Assembly (NCBI GenBank): GCA_002496565.1
Contig: DAKJ01000019.1
Span: 20,443-84,442, forward strand
Length of the DNA stretch: 64,000 bases
Reading direction: 5' to 3'
DNA from: Methanosarcina sp. UBA289
GTDB taxonomy: Archaea > Halobacteriota > Methanosarcinia > Methanosarcinales > Methanosarcinaceae
Position 1 is the stretch's first letter, and each line of letters opens with the position of its first letter. The notes below the pieces were generated by a model. That model saw nothing but the letters and a program-made list of their open reading frames with translations, ran no database searches and was not told the origin of the DNA. Positions 55,219 through 64,000 of this stretch are shown here, piece after piece. The position numbers and the translations under genes are program-made.

Positions 55219-57027
55219 TTACATTTCATACCTTGTCATAACTCCATGTAATTCATCAGTAGGGAGTCTATAGAACTGGACAAACGAGGGGGACAATTTT
55301 TTAATTATGGAAAAGATTTTCCATATTAAATTAGTAGTGAATATATCTTCTACTCCATAAAATATTGTTTTTTCACTAATGCCCTGGTCTTTCAGGATTT
55401 GCTCGACATCAACAATTTCCATATATCCGGTCTTTATTTCAAATACTCTCAACCCTTTTGCCAGTTCTTTTGTGAACGAACTTTCTATTCCAAAAGGACT
55501 GTCGGACTTGATAATTGAAATAAAAATATTATTTTCGTAGATAATATTATTTTTAAACATTACATGGGAAATATACTGGGGAATGTTAGCTATATCTCGT
55601 GTAAAGAAGAGGGCAGTCCCAGTTATTTTATTTTGAGTAGCATATAGTTGCTTATATTTTTCAAGGAAGTTTTCAACCTTCATGAGCTTCATCAGTTCGT
55701 ACAGCCTCTTTTGTCCGGAAGTGTATATAATTATAAGAGAGAAAATAAAAAGTGCTATGATAATGGACCAGTAACCTCCATGAGGTATTTTATAGCTATT
55801 TGAGAGAAGGAATACTATGTCAATAAACGTTATAAATAGCGAAATAAGGGCTTTGGATATATTTCTCCTGTGATAAAATATAGAAGTCATAAGTATTCCT
55901 GTAATAGACATAGTTCCTGTAACTGCCAGTCCATATGCAGCTGCTAATCTGCTTGATTCTTTGAATATAAGCATCATAAACAATACCGAAATGAGGAGTA
56001 ACCAGTTTACGGTACTTATGTATATCTGCGACTTTAATATCCCGGAAGTATAATCGATCTTTAGCATTGGCATTGCTCGAGTCGTAATTCCCTGATATAC
56101 TATAGAGAACATGCTACTTATCATAGCCTGAGAAGCGATAATTGTAGCCATAATGCTCAGGAGAAGGAATGGAATATAAAGTAGGGGTGCCTGCTGATTT
56201 ACCATCTCATACAAAAAATTTGTAGAACCAGGATTTCGGAGAAGAAATGCGCCCTGCCCGAGATAATTAAAAACCAATGCTATAAATACGAATCTCCAGG
56301 CCTTTAAAATAGGCTCTCTTCCCAGGTGTCCCATATCAGCATATAAGGCTTCGCCTCCTGTAGCACACAAGATAACTTCCGATAGTACAAAAAATCCCAT
56401 AATCCCATTGTCCAGAAGGAATCTAATAGCATAATAAGGATTGATGGCTTTAATCACTTCTGGCGTATAGAAAATAGAAGCAATACCTGCAGATCCCATG
56501 GCTGCAAACCATATAACCATTATAGGCCCAAAAACCCATGTAATTTTTTCAATTCCCTTGCTCTGAACTGTGAAAAGTGCTATTGCAATTAGGCCAGAAA
56601 TAAGTACGATAGTGCCTTGGTTTATGTTTTCTAACTGAGGAACTATTCGCAGTCCCTCGACTGCGCTCAGAATACTTATTGCAGGAGTAATTACTCCGTC
56701 TCCCATGAGGAAAGACGTTCCTATATAAGCTAACAATGTGACTAGAGATACATTTCTACTCGACTTGAGGAGAGGAACGAGTATCTCTTTTAAGACTATT
56801 GTACCTCCTTCTCCTTTTTTACCCAGGCTCATTGCAAGCCAGGCATATTCCAGAGTTACAAGTATAATAAGTGTCCAAATAATTAAAGATAAAACTCCTA
56901 TTATGTGAGAATATGTAGGTTTTGTGAGAAGAAAGATAACTGTCAGGGTATATATTGGACTTGTTCCGATATCTCCAAAAACAAGTCCCATAGAGTTCAG
57001 TACTCCTCTAAAATTGCTGTTAGACAT
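55219..57027 (-). CDS. kup: Potassium uptake transporter Kup/HAK type
   Basis: 602 residues from ATG 57027; the frame is open to 57099, but the start MSNSNFRGVLNSMGLVFGDIGTSPIYT fits the family. It has twelve predicted membrane helices in the first about 440 residues with conserved GDIGTSPIYT, GEGGTIVLKEI, GDGVITPAISILSAVEGL and VLCATGGEALYADMGH blocks. The cytosolic C-terminal part (about 460-602) is typical in length. Kup takes up K+ with H+ and works at low pH or low K+. Its neighbours are unrelated pseudogenes. Confidence 0.93.
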   Translation of the reverse strand: MSNSNFRGVLNSMGLVFGDIGTSPIYTLTVIFLLTKPTYSHIIGVLSLIIWTLIILVTLEYAWLAMSLGKKGEGGTIVLKEILVPLLKSSRNVSLVTLLAYIGTSFLMGDGVITPAISILSAVEGLRIVPQLENINQGTIVLISGLIAIALFTVQSKGIEKITWVFGPIMVIWFAAMGSAGIASIFYTPEVIKAINPYYAIRFLLDNGIMGFFVLSEVILCATGGEALYADMGHLGREPILKAWRFVFIALVFNYLGQGAFLLRNPGSTNFLYEMVNQQAPLLYIPFLLLSIMATIIASQAMISSMFSIVYQGITTRAMPMLKIDYTSGILKSQIYISTVNWLLLISVLFMMLIFKESSRLAAAYGLAVTGTMSITGILMTSIFYHRRNISKALISLFITFIDIVFLLSNSYKIPHGGYWSIIIALFIFSLIIIYTSGQKRLYELMKLMKVENFLEKYKQLYATQNKITGTALFFTRDIANIPQYISHVMFKNNIIYENNIFISIIKSDSPFGIESSFTKELAKGLRVFEIKTGYMEIVDVEQILKDQGISEKTIFYGVEDIFTTNLIWKIFSIIKKLSPSFVQFYRLPTDELHGVMTRYEM

Positions 57028-57430
57028 AATAGATACTCTCTGTGTTTTATTAACAATTGGATGAATGCTTTCACAAAGGCTCTGAAATAATAGATACAAT
57101 ATATAATCTGCAAATTATATAAATTGCAATTTTTTGCGTTTAAAAAGAGGTAGAAACCCAAAAGGATTTATATAGCTTTTGACCCGTTATCAGGTCATGA
57201 TTCTTATTTTAAGTTTATATCTCAACCTATTTTCGTATTTTTTACTTGTATCCATAAATTCTACTTATAAATATACGTTTCCCCACGATTAATTGCTTTT
57301 CTAGACTCCTTTTGAATAAAAAATAAAAATTATCTAGTAAGTAAGGAAATGTTAAAGGCAGAAGAGACTAGAAAGGAACAGACAGAAGATACTGGATTTT
57401 AAAGGCAATCGGAGAAAAACAGCTGGAGAA
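57028..57430. other. Divergent promoter region of kup and the MATE remnant
   Basis: AT-rich with TATA-like tracts (TTTATATAGC near 57169 and ATATATAATC near 57100 on the kup side). No gene that I can support. Confidence 0.4.
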
Positions 57431-57813
57431 ATGAATAAGGAAACATTAACCAGAAGCGAAAGGGTTGAGGAATATTCAGGAGAAAACAGGATCAAAAGAG
57501 AAGGAAGCCTTCAAGAAACTACAGAAGGAGTGAATATTCTCCTCGGAGACCCTAGGAAAGCTATTGTCAAGCTTTCAATTCCTATAATAGTCGCTATGCC
57601 CGTGCAGACCATATACAACCTTACTGGATACCTTCTGGGTTGCAGGCCTTGGAAGCTGATGCTCTGGCTGCTGTCGGATTTGACTGGGGACTTCTTGGTG
57701 TATGGTAGGGGCTTGTTGCGGGTACGGTTATAGGTTCGATAATTACTTTCATCTGGGCACAGTTGTACCTGAAATGTCTGATGGGAACAAATAAAAGTAT
57801 AAAAAAGTGCTAA
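57431..57813 (+). pseudogene. MATE efflux pump reduced to its two ends
   Basis: From ATG 57431 the frame gives a MATE N-terminus (EGVNILLGDPRKAIVKLSIP, IIVAMPVQTIYNL) and then loses frame around 57625. A neighbouring frame reads FWVAGLxADALAAVGF, and then WGLLGVW, stop, GLVAGTVIGSIITFIWAQLY to TAA 57811, which is a MATE C-terminus. About 300 codons of the middle are missing. MarR-type regulators, such as the one just downstream, often accompany MATE pumps in this genus. Confidence 0.7.
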
Positions 57814-58058
57814 TATTATTGACTACCAAATTTAAAGTCATAAAGTATAAATAGAAACTAATGATTTAGTAAGAAATCAAACAATTAGATTTATGAATAG
57901 TAAGATAATGGACAAAGTAGTTTAGAGGATAGAGCTAGGAATAATTAGGCTCCAAGTTCTTCACATATTTTCAACATAACTTTCGAAATTCAAAAAATTC
58001 TGGAAAAACGATTTCAGCTTGTAATTCGAATTCGGAAAAAGCCCTGACTGTGATACCA

Positions 58059-58517
58059 ATGAAAGAAGAAAAGATAAAAGAAACAGTAAAACTCCAGTTT
58101 GAAATAATGAATCTGTTTCAAAAACACTTTGCAGAAATATTTCACAAATCAGGGGACAGCCCATATAGCCTGAATAAAAATCAGAATCGGGCAATTCTGA
58201 TTATAGGAGCAATAGATAATATTATGCCTACAACCCTGGGAAAGTGTCTCGATCTTCAGAAAGGAAGCCTAACAAGCATGATCGATGCGCTGGAAAGAGA
58301 AGGGCTTGTCTATAGGAAAGGAGACCCTGATGACCGGAGAAAAACCCTTATTTCTCTCACCGAAAAGGGAAAAGCTTACAGGGAATGGTTCATGAAAGAG
58401 CTTGAACATAATGCCTACAAGATACTAAAAAAGTTAGATGAAGAAGATATTCTTGCATATAAGGAGAGCCTGCAAATAGTGTTTGCAACACTGAGGAAGC
58501 TCGATGACACCGCCTGA
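58059..58517 (+). CDS. MarR-family transcription regulator
   Basis: 152 residues from ATG 58059 (GTG 58050 is an alternative). The winged helix is LNKNQNRAILIIG, MPTTLGKCLDLQKGSLTSMI as the recognition region, ALEREGLVYRKGDPDDRRKT as the wing with its DxRR motif, and LTEKGKAYREWF. Flanking helices form the dimer interface. It follows a dead MATE gene that it may have controlled, and precedes a TrmB-type protein by 24 bp. Confidence 0.9.
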   Translation: MKEEKIKETVKLQFEIMNLFQKHFAEIFHKSGDSPYSLNKNQNRAILIIGAIDNIMPTTLGKCLDLQKGSLTSMIDALEREGLVYRKGDPDDRRKTLISLTEKGKAYREWFMKELEHNAYKILKKLDEEDILAYKESLQIVFATLRKLDDTA

Positions 58518-58541
58518 ACAAAAAAGTGCTGGAGGGATGTA

Positions 58542-58874
58542 ATGGATATCAAACTCATAAGCAAACTCAAGAAGCTGGGGTTTACAGAAAATGAGGCAAA
58601 AATTTATGTTGGACTCTTGAGTTTGAATGAAGCTACAGCAAGGGAAATCCATGAATTTACCCATGTGCCAAGACCGAAGATCTATTCCGTGCTGGAGAGA
58701 ATGGAAAATAAAGGATATGTGAAAGTTAAAAAAGAAACTCCTGCCTGTTTCAGAATCATAGCTCCGGAGCAATTGATCGAAAGACTCAAAGCTGAATTCC
58801 TCCACTCTATTAATGAAACCTTAAAAGAACTTAATTCAACACAGAAGAGAAAATCTACGAAGTCTCTTTTTTAA
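58542..58874 (+). CDS. Short TrmB-type winged-helix regulator
   Basis: 110 residues from ATG 58542 behind GGAGGG. It consists of the TrmB DNA-binding domain alone (KKLGFTENEAKIYVGLLSLN, VPRPKIYSVLERMENKGYVK) plus a short helix (QLIERLKAEFLHSINETLKE). The C-terminal effector domain seen in the 273-residue TrmB at 44304 is absent, so it may be a truncated or a naturally small member. It probably shares a transcript with the MarR gene. Confidence 0.85.
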   Translation: MDIKLISKLKKLGFTENEAKIYVGLLSLNEATAREIHEFTHVPRPKIYSVLERMENKGYVKVKKETPACFRIIAPEQLIERLKAEFLHSINETLKELNSTQKRKSTKSLF

Positions 58875-59496
58875 AGCCTCAAAGACTCTTATATTACATT
58901 TTTTATAAAACCAATTATTGGCAGCCACATCACTTTGAAGAGGCTATCCCACAATTATTAATAATGGATAAATTCTTTTTTCAATCTAAAGGCTTTAACA
59001 TTTTCTTGTTGTCATCTTCGTTTAATATCTGTTTATAAGTTCATCCCAAAAGCGACCTTATTTGCACATATATAAGAGTTCTAGAACTAGTTTCATGATC
59101 GAAAGATCAATCGGTTATTCAAAGTCAGAGATATAAGGACCTAATCCAGAGTTTTGGAATGAGCTTTATCGTAAATTTAAATATACAGGAATAAACTTCA
59201 GTAACGAAGTAACTTTATTTTAAGATAAAAAGATAGGGATAGTAAATATTATTTTTAATAAGGAATTGATATCTTGAAATAAAAACTTGGATATTTGGTT
59301 AGCATAGTACAAAATAAATACAACTTGATGATTATAAATGAGAAGTTAATATATTAAAAATTTCATAACTGAATTTTGGTATACGATCTAATTTAAACTA
59401 GATGTGGTCCAGAAGTAAAACTGAGCATTGAATTATTATAATTAACAAGTGAAGATGAAATAGTTATCTTAGTAAAAATATGGATATTGGGTAAAA
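58875..59496. other. Long AT-rich leader of the NlpC/P60 protein gene
   Basis: About 620 bases without a gene. The DNA is AT-rich with short direct repeats and no strong hairpin. The promoter of the following large surface-protein gene is presumably within the last 150 bases. Confidence 0.4.
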
Positions 59497-61602
59497 ATGA
59501 ATAGAAACAAACAAAAATTAATAGCCATACTTCTTGTAGCTATCTTAATAGCATTTATACCCCTTGTATCAGCAGCTCCTGTAGGAACATCCGAATCCAA
59601 AGTAGTAGAAGCCGCAAAAAGCTGGATCGGAGTTAAATCAGTGCATGGCGGCAACAGCCGATCGGGCATTGATTGCTCTCACTTGGTATCTCAAGTATAC
59701 AAGCAAGCTGGAGCCAAAGACATAGTTTTCCAAACTGTACCTAACATGAAAAAAAATCCCTATTATGTTACTACAACTTCTCCCACGCCTGGAGATCTAA
59801 TTTTCTGGAAAAAAGATGTTGTTAAAAATGACAGAACTTACTGGCTTCTCAGCCATGTTGGAATATATATTGGGAACGGACAGTTTATAGACACAACTTT
59901 TGATACAAAAAAAGTTGCTATACAAAGTATTAGTGGTGTGTATCAAGAGGGAATGCCTTACTATGCAAGATGGAGCCCTGATGGAAGCAATAGTAACACT
60001 GGAAACGATGAAACTCCTAACAATAACGATTTAAAAGCACCAGTTGCTGCATTCTCTGCATCGCCAACCTCCGGAAAAGCCCCGTTAACTATTTCCCTTA
60101 CTGATAAGAGTACAGATGCAACTTCCTGGTCATGGGATTTTGGAGACGGAAGTACTTCAGCAGAGAAGAACCCAACGCATATTTACTCTGCAGCAGGAAA
60201 CTATAACGTTGTCCTGACAGTAAATAATGAAAAGGGCTCAAGTTCAAAGACTCAAAATATAATTGTTCAGAGTGAACCTATTCCAGAAAAAGTTCTTCCT
60301 GTAGCAAACTTTAATGCAAATACTGTAAGCGGCCCTGCTCCTCTTTCTGTGCAATTTACAGATATATCGCAAAACGGAAACGGATGGAACTGGAATTTTG
60401 GAGACGGGGCTACTTCAGCAGAGAAGAACCCAACGCATATTTACTCTGCAGCAGGAAACTATAACGTTGTTCTGACAGTAAATAATGAAAATGGATCGAG
60501 CTCGAAAACCCTAAATATAGCTGTGGAGGGAGAACCAAGTCAAGAAAAAGTTCTTCCTGTAGCGGACTTTGATGCAGATATCACTAGCGGCTCTGCTCCC
60601 CTTTCTGTGCAATTTACAGATCTCTCGCAGAATGCAAAAGAATGGAGCTGGAACTTTGGAGACGGAAATACTTCAAGCGAGCCGAATCCGCAGCATATAT
60701 ATTCCTCAGCAGGGAACTATGATGTTAATCTGACAGTTATTAATGAGAACGAAACCGCCTCAAAAATCAATACGATAATCGTACTGGAAGAGAGTAATTC
60801 CAGCGACAGTAACAATAACACCGACACTATCAGTAGTAGTGATAGTAACAGCGACAGCGGAAGTGGCGGCAGTAGAGGAGGACACAGCCACAAGAGCGGA
60901 GGTAGCAGTAGTGGCGGTGGCGGTGGTGGATCCCCTGAACCAGCAAAGAACGTCCAGGTAAAAGAGATTTTACAGAACTTTATTGCCAGTGGAAAGGATG
61001 TGAATTTTAATTTTACAAATAATGCAACCTGTGTTGAGTCGATAACGTTCAGGTCAACAAAAACCGTAGGAAAGACCACTACAATAGTAGAGGAACTGAA
61101 AAACAAGTCGAGCCTGGTTTCCGAGCTTCCTGAAGGTATCGTCTACAAATCATTCAATATATGGGTTGGAAACAGTGGTTATGGCACCTCAAAGAATATT
61201 GAGAGTCCAACTGTCGATTTTAAAGTCAATACCTCATGGGTAGATGAGAATAACATAAACAAGTCCTCAATTATACTTGACTGGTACGATGATGAGAAAA
61301 AAGAATGGGTGGAACTGCCAGTAAGTCTAACAGGTGAAGATGATCAGTTCTTGCATTTCACAGCAGACGTACCTGGCTACTCTTCCTTTGCAATAACAGG
61401 TGTAAAAGATGAAAACAATACAATAACTGCAGAACCTGCTAAAGCAGCCATAAATAATACTGAAGGCAGTAATGAAGGAAGTAATGCAAACACTATTGAA
61501 AATAAGATGACTGAAGAAAGTGAAAAGACTCCTGGATTCAGTATAATCAGTGGCATTGTATGCCTCTTGTGCATGTCCATATATGGGATAAAAAGAAGAT
61601 AA
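59497..61602 (+). CDS. Secreted NlpC/P60 - PKD(3) - PGF-pre-PGF protein
   Basis: 701 residues. The signal peptide (about 1-27) ends LVSAAP. An NlpC/P60 papain-like domain (about 30-165) has the Cys in GIDCSHLVSQVY and the His in LLSHVGIYIGNGQF. Three PKD domains follow (about 182-255, 270-340, 360-430), each with the WxWdFGDG..S..NPxHxY pattern. A Ser/Gly/Asn low-complexity stretch comes next, then the PGF-pre-PGF domain (about 485-645; GSFAITG-like end YSSFAITG) and a C-terminal KTPGFSIISGIVCLL anchor with KRR. It is likely a cell-wall-associated, archaeosortase-processed enzyme. Archaea of this genus lack murein, so the substrate is probably another peptide or the S-layer. Confidence 0.88.
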   Translation: MNRNKQKLIAILLVAILIAFIPLVSAAPVGTSESKVVEAAKSWIGVKSVHGGNSRSGIDCSHLVSQVYKQAGAKDIVFQTVPNMKKNPYYVTTTSPTPGDLIFWKKDVVKNDRTYWLLSHVGIYIGNGQFIDTTFDTKKVAIQSISGVYQEGMPYYARWSPDGSNSNTGNDETPNNNDLKAPVAAFSASPTSGKAPLTISLTDKSTDATSWSWDFGDGSTSAEKNPTHIYSAAGNYNVVLTVNNEKGSSSKTQNIIVQSEPIPEKVLPVANFNANTVSGPAPLSVQFTDISQNGNGWNWNFGDGATSAEKNPTHIYSAAGNYNVVLTVNNENGSSSKTLNIAVEGEPSQEKVLPVADFDADITSGSAPLSVQFTDLSQNAKEWSWNFGDGNTSSEPNPQHIYSSAGNYDVNLTVINENETASKINTIIVLEESNSSDSNNNTDTISSSDSNSDSGSGGSRGGHSHKSGGSSSGGGGGGSPEPAKNVQVKEILQNFIASGKDVNFNFTNNATCVESITFRSTKTVGKTTTIVEELKNKSSLVSELPEGIVYKSFNIWVGNSGYGTSKNIESPTVDFKVNTSWVDENNINKSSIILDWYDDEKKEWVELPVSLTGEDDQFLHFTADVPGYSSFAITGVKDENNTITAEPAKAAINNTEGSNEGSNANTIENKMTEESEKTPGFSIISGIVCLLCMSIYGIKRR

Positions 61603-62034
61603 AATAGTGTGAATTGTAGTAAGATAGTGAGGGTTATTGATCTAATCCGGCAATAGAGTATACTCTCCTTTATTGTCAGATTGGGAATTTCCCTCCTGAT
61701 TATTATTTTCTTGATTTTTATTTTTGGATTACTACTTTCTGGATTACTACACCTTCCAGGATATCATTTTTCGGTATTAAATCCAGTTTACTGAAGATAT
61801 TAAGCTAAAGAAATGTTTTTTAAGAAAAGAATTGTACCAATCAGTATAATCTATAAATTCGTCTATTGAATTTCGATTTTAACTGAAAATAAGGGTTTTT
61901 CTTTATTAGCTGAAAATAAGAATTTTAACGATTTTAATCTCCTCTAAATAACTAGTTATTATGCATAGGGTACAAGAGCCTGCATATACATAAAAATCTG
62001 AAGTAAAACCTGAAAAGCTTTAGAGGGAAAGACT
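61603..62034. other. Spacer with short direct repeats
   Basis: TGGATTACTAC occurs twice 16 bases apart near 61735 and CTGAAAATAAG twice near 61882-61922. There is no gene. A weak stem at about 61650-61690 may terminate the surface-protein transcript. Confidence 0.4.
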
Positions 62035-62429
62035 TTGCAACTCAAAATTGAAACATCTAAACGTGTTGAGCTGGTAGATATCACTTCAGAAGTTCAGGAA
62101 GAAGTAAGGAAAAGCGAAATAGCTCAAGGCATTGCCTTATCAGCACACGACACACTACCGCAGGCATCATAATAAACGAAAACGAAGGTGGGCTAAAGGA
62201 GGATATTTTGGACCTATTAAATAAACTGGTACCTACCGGTGCAGGGTATAAGCACGACCGCATAGACGACAATGCAGACTCTCATTTAAGGACAGTACTG
62301 CTTGGAGCAAGCGAAGCCCTTCCCATTTTAGAAGGAAAGCTTGAGCTTGGGACCTGGCAGAGAATCTTTTTTGCCGAAATGGATGGACCTAGAAGCAGGA
62401 CAGTCAATATTACGCTTTTAAGGGCTTAA
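62035..62429 (+). pseudogene. YjbQ/UPF0047-family protein, one frameshift
   Basis: TTG 62035, seven bases after GAGGG, begins MQLKIETSKRVELVDITSEV and runs to a stop near 62172. A -1 shift near 62130-62150 is needed to continue as TAGIIINENEGGLKEDILDL, NKLVPTGAGYKHD and GTWQRIFFAEMDGPRSRTVN to TAA 62427. One base is missing between the GIA and TTAGI segments. Intact members are about 135 residues, with conserved His and metal-site residues; some have thiamin-phosphate synthase activity. The second frame alone starts at TTG 62208 but lacks the N-terminal half. Confidence 0.75.
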
Positions 62430-62569
62430 CACAGATAAAAATAACATAATAGCTACAGCGGATGAATAAACGTAGAACGGATAAAAACAAAGAAGAGATC
62501 AAGAAAAATAGTGAAAACTCAAAAAGAATAATAGAGAAAATTCCTTACAAATTGACTGAGAAAAGTCAC

Positions 62570-64000
62570 TCAGGAACTTTCCGGGTTATTATTGAAATCG
62601 TCCAAACGTGTCTGCTTCCTTATGCAGTTTTCTCCTGGGATTTCCACAGGGTACTCACCTGTTAGGCAGCCAATGCACATGTCGTTCTTATCGCACCCCA
62701 GAGCCCGCATAAGCCCGTCAATACTTAGGTATCCGAGAGAATCCGCATTAATGAGGCTTTCAACCTCTTTTACGGTCTTATAAGAGGCAATAAGTTCCTG
62801 CCGGGTAGCCATATCTATACCCAGATAGCAGGGAGCGATAATTGCAGGACTTCCAACTCTTGCGTGAATTTCTGATGCGCCTGCCCTGCGAACCATATCT
62901 ATAATCCGCCTTGAGGTTGTACCCCGGACAATGCTGTCGTCAACCAGAACAACACGTTTGCCTTTGACATTATCCTGGATGGCATTCATTTTGAGCCGGA
63001 CTGCGGTTTCACGCAAATCCTGGCCAGGCAGGATAAATGTGCGCCCTATGTAACGGTTCTTCATCAGGCCTTCCAGATATTTAATACCTGATTCCCTGGC
63101 GTAGCCGATTGCGGAAGTAATCCCTGAGTCAGGAACAGGCGAAACAATATCAGCCTCGACCTGATGTTCTCTGGCGAGCTCCCTCCCGATGTTTTCCCGC
63201 ACCTTATAGACCAGTTTTCCATCAATAATGGAATCTGGCCTTGCAAAGTAAATGAACTCAAAAACGCAATGTGCAGGATGAGGTTCGTTTCCTATCTGGT
63301 AGCTTTCAAAGCCCTCGCCTGTAAGGACTACTACTTCACCTGGACGCACATCCCTGATAAGAGTGCCATTAAGAGTATCCAGAGCTACACTCTCCGAGAA
63401 AACCGCGTATCCGCCATCGACTTCCCCGAAACAGAGAGGTTTGAATCCAAAAGGATCACGCACAGCATATAGAATGCCATCTATGTGGATTACCAGAGAA
63501 TAAGAGCCTACAAGTTTGCGCATAACATTCCGGATTGATTCTACAGGCTCGTGCCTTATTAGCTCTTTTACAAGAAGGTGGCCGATAACTTCGGTATCAG
63601 AGTCGCTGATAAAGATACGTCCTTCGCACTCCAGTTCATCCTTGAGGTCTTTGGCATTAACTAAATTTCCGTTATGGGCAATTGCAACTGCTCCTCCTTT
63701 GAAATTCAGGACAAAGGGCTGGCAGTTTTCTATTCTTGATCCTCCGGTTGTTGAGTAGCGGACATGTCCTACTCCTACATTCCCGATCAAGCGTCCCAGA
63801 GAATCTTTATTATACACATCAGGAACAAGACCCATGCCTTTGATGGAATGAGAAGATGTACCATCATATACCATTATGCCAGTGGATTCTTGTCCTCTGT
63901 GCTGGAGGGCATACAAGGCGTAATACAGCTTGAACGCGACAGTATTGGATTGTGGCCTGTCACTTGGTAAAATTATGCCTGCAACGCCACATTCTTCTTT
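62570..64000 (-). CDS. purF: Amidophosphoribosyltransferase, 5' end beyond the window
   Basis: 476 residues are visible; the frame is open at the right edge and begins KEECGVAGIIL, so only the first one or two codons are missing. It catalyses the first step of purine synthesis (PRPP plus glutamine to phosphoribosylamine). The catalytic N-terminal Cys is in ECGVAG, and the glutaminase core has ALQHRGQESTGI and GHVRYSTTGGS. The PRPP loop is VVLVDDSIVRGTTS. Cys residues in AHCVFEF, APCYLG and CDKNDMCIGCLTGEY fit the [4Fe-4S] site of the Bacillus-type enzyme. Interpreting residues 62570-62640 as the C-terminus gives a usual length. Confidence 0.96.
   Translation of the reverse strand, partial: KEECGVAGIILPSDRPQSNTVAFKLYYALYALQHRGQESTGIMVYDGTSSHSIKGMGLVPDVYNKDSLGRLIGNVGVGHVRYSTTGGSRIENCQPFVLNFKGGAVAIAHNGNLVNAKDLKDELECEGRIFISDSDTEVIGHLLVKELIRHEPVESIRNVMRKLVGSYSLVIHIDGILYAVRDPFGFKPLCFGEVDGGYAVFSESVALDTLNGTLIRDVRPGEVVVLTGEGFESYQIGNEPHPAHCVFEFIYFARPDSIIDGKLVYKVRENIGRELAREHQVEADIVSPVPDSGITSAIGYARESGIKYLEGLMKNRYIGRTFILPGQDLRETAVRLKMNAIQDNVKGKRVVLVDDSIVRGTTSRRIIDMVRRAGASEIHARVGSPAIIAPCYLGIDMATRQELIASYKTVKEVESLINADSLGYLSIDGLMRALGCDKNDMCIGCLTGEYPVEIPGENCIRKQTRLDDFNNNPESS

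Noticed and set aside
60800..60960. Antisense Leu/Pro-rich frame over the surface-protein linker
   Set aside because: It is the complement of a Ser/Gly low-complexity linker.

Overview
The window comes from a methanogenic archaeon, almost certainly a Methanosarcina species. It has moderate G+C coding DNA set in long AT-rich spacers, archaeal-type RNA polymerase genes with split B (B''/B') and A (A'/A'') subunits, and archaeal ribosomal and elongation factor genes. It also carries a tRNA-Lys with an encoded CCA, several exported proteins with a PGF-type C-terminal anchor, a MEDS/PAS sensor kinase and a small siroheme sulfite reductase typical of the genus. No CRISPR array, rRNA or complete insertion sequence is visible.

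Layout. 0-1.2 kb: decayed insertion-sequence ends, a 213-bp inverted-repeat element and one small coiled-coil ORF. 1.2-4.0 kb: a 5'-deoxyadenosine/MTA/SAH deaminase-type amidohydrolase and SAH hydrolase, i.e. recycling of products of SAM chemistry. 4.9-10.6 kb: a three-gene signalling set (MEDS-PAS histidine kinase, single-domain response regulator, receiver-PAS-histidine kinase). 11-25.4 kb: tRNA-Lys followed by the transcription/translation operon rpoH-rpoB''-rpoB'-rpoA'-rpoA''-rpl30e-nusA-rps12-rps7-fusA-tuf-rps10. 25.4-32.4 kb: a broken secreted C39-like protease, two tandem YVTN beta-propeller surface proteins, a remnant of an IS200/IS605-type right end and a DUF4139 protein.

32.5-43.4 kb: an MFS transporter, SAM-dependent methyltransferases and a complete peptide/nickel-type ABC importer (two lipoprotein receptors, two permeases, two ATPases). 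Around it lie a degraded third receptor and a vestigial extra methyltransferase, which show repeated duplication of this module. 43.8-50.2 kb: a run of small redox and stress genes (AhpD-like protein, TrmB regulator with three 32-bp repeats in its promoter, hemerythrin, ferredoxin, SnoaL-like protein, CGGC protein, cupin, sulfite reductase, HxlR regulator).

50.4-62.4 kb: an accessory region rich in pseudogenes (ADP-forming acyl-CoA synthetase alpha, PGF-anchored protein tail, rhodanese, MATE pump, YjbQ-family protein). These alternate with intact genes: a methyltransferase, a surface protein, the K+ transporter Kup, MarR and TrmB regulators, and a large secreted NlpC/P60-PKD-PGF-pre-PGF protein. 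62.6 kb to the end: purF, on the minus strand and cut by the window edge at its 5' end.

The most promising accessory system is the ABC-importer/methyltransferase/MFS module at 32.5-43.4 kb, which could import, modify and export a small chelating or peptide-like molecule. The weaker but notable signals are the periodic repeats before the TrmB gene, an orphan TnpB-type element end, two conserved genes whose reading frames start upstream of any standard start codon, and a paired -1/+1 indel in the acyl-CoA synthetase gene.
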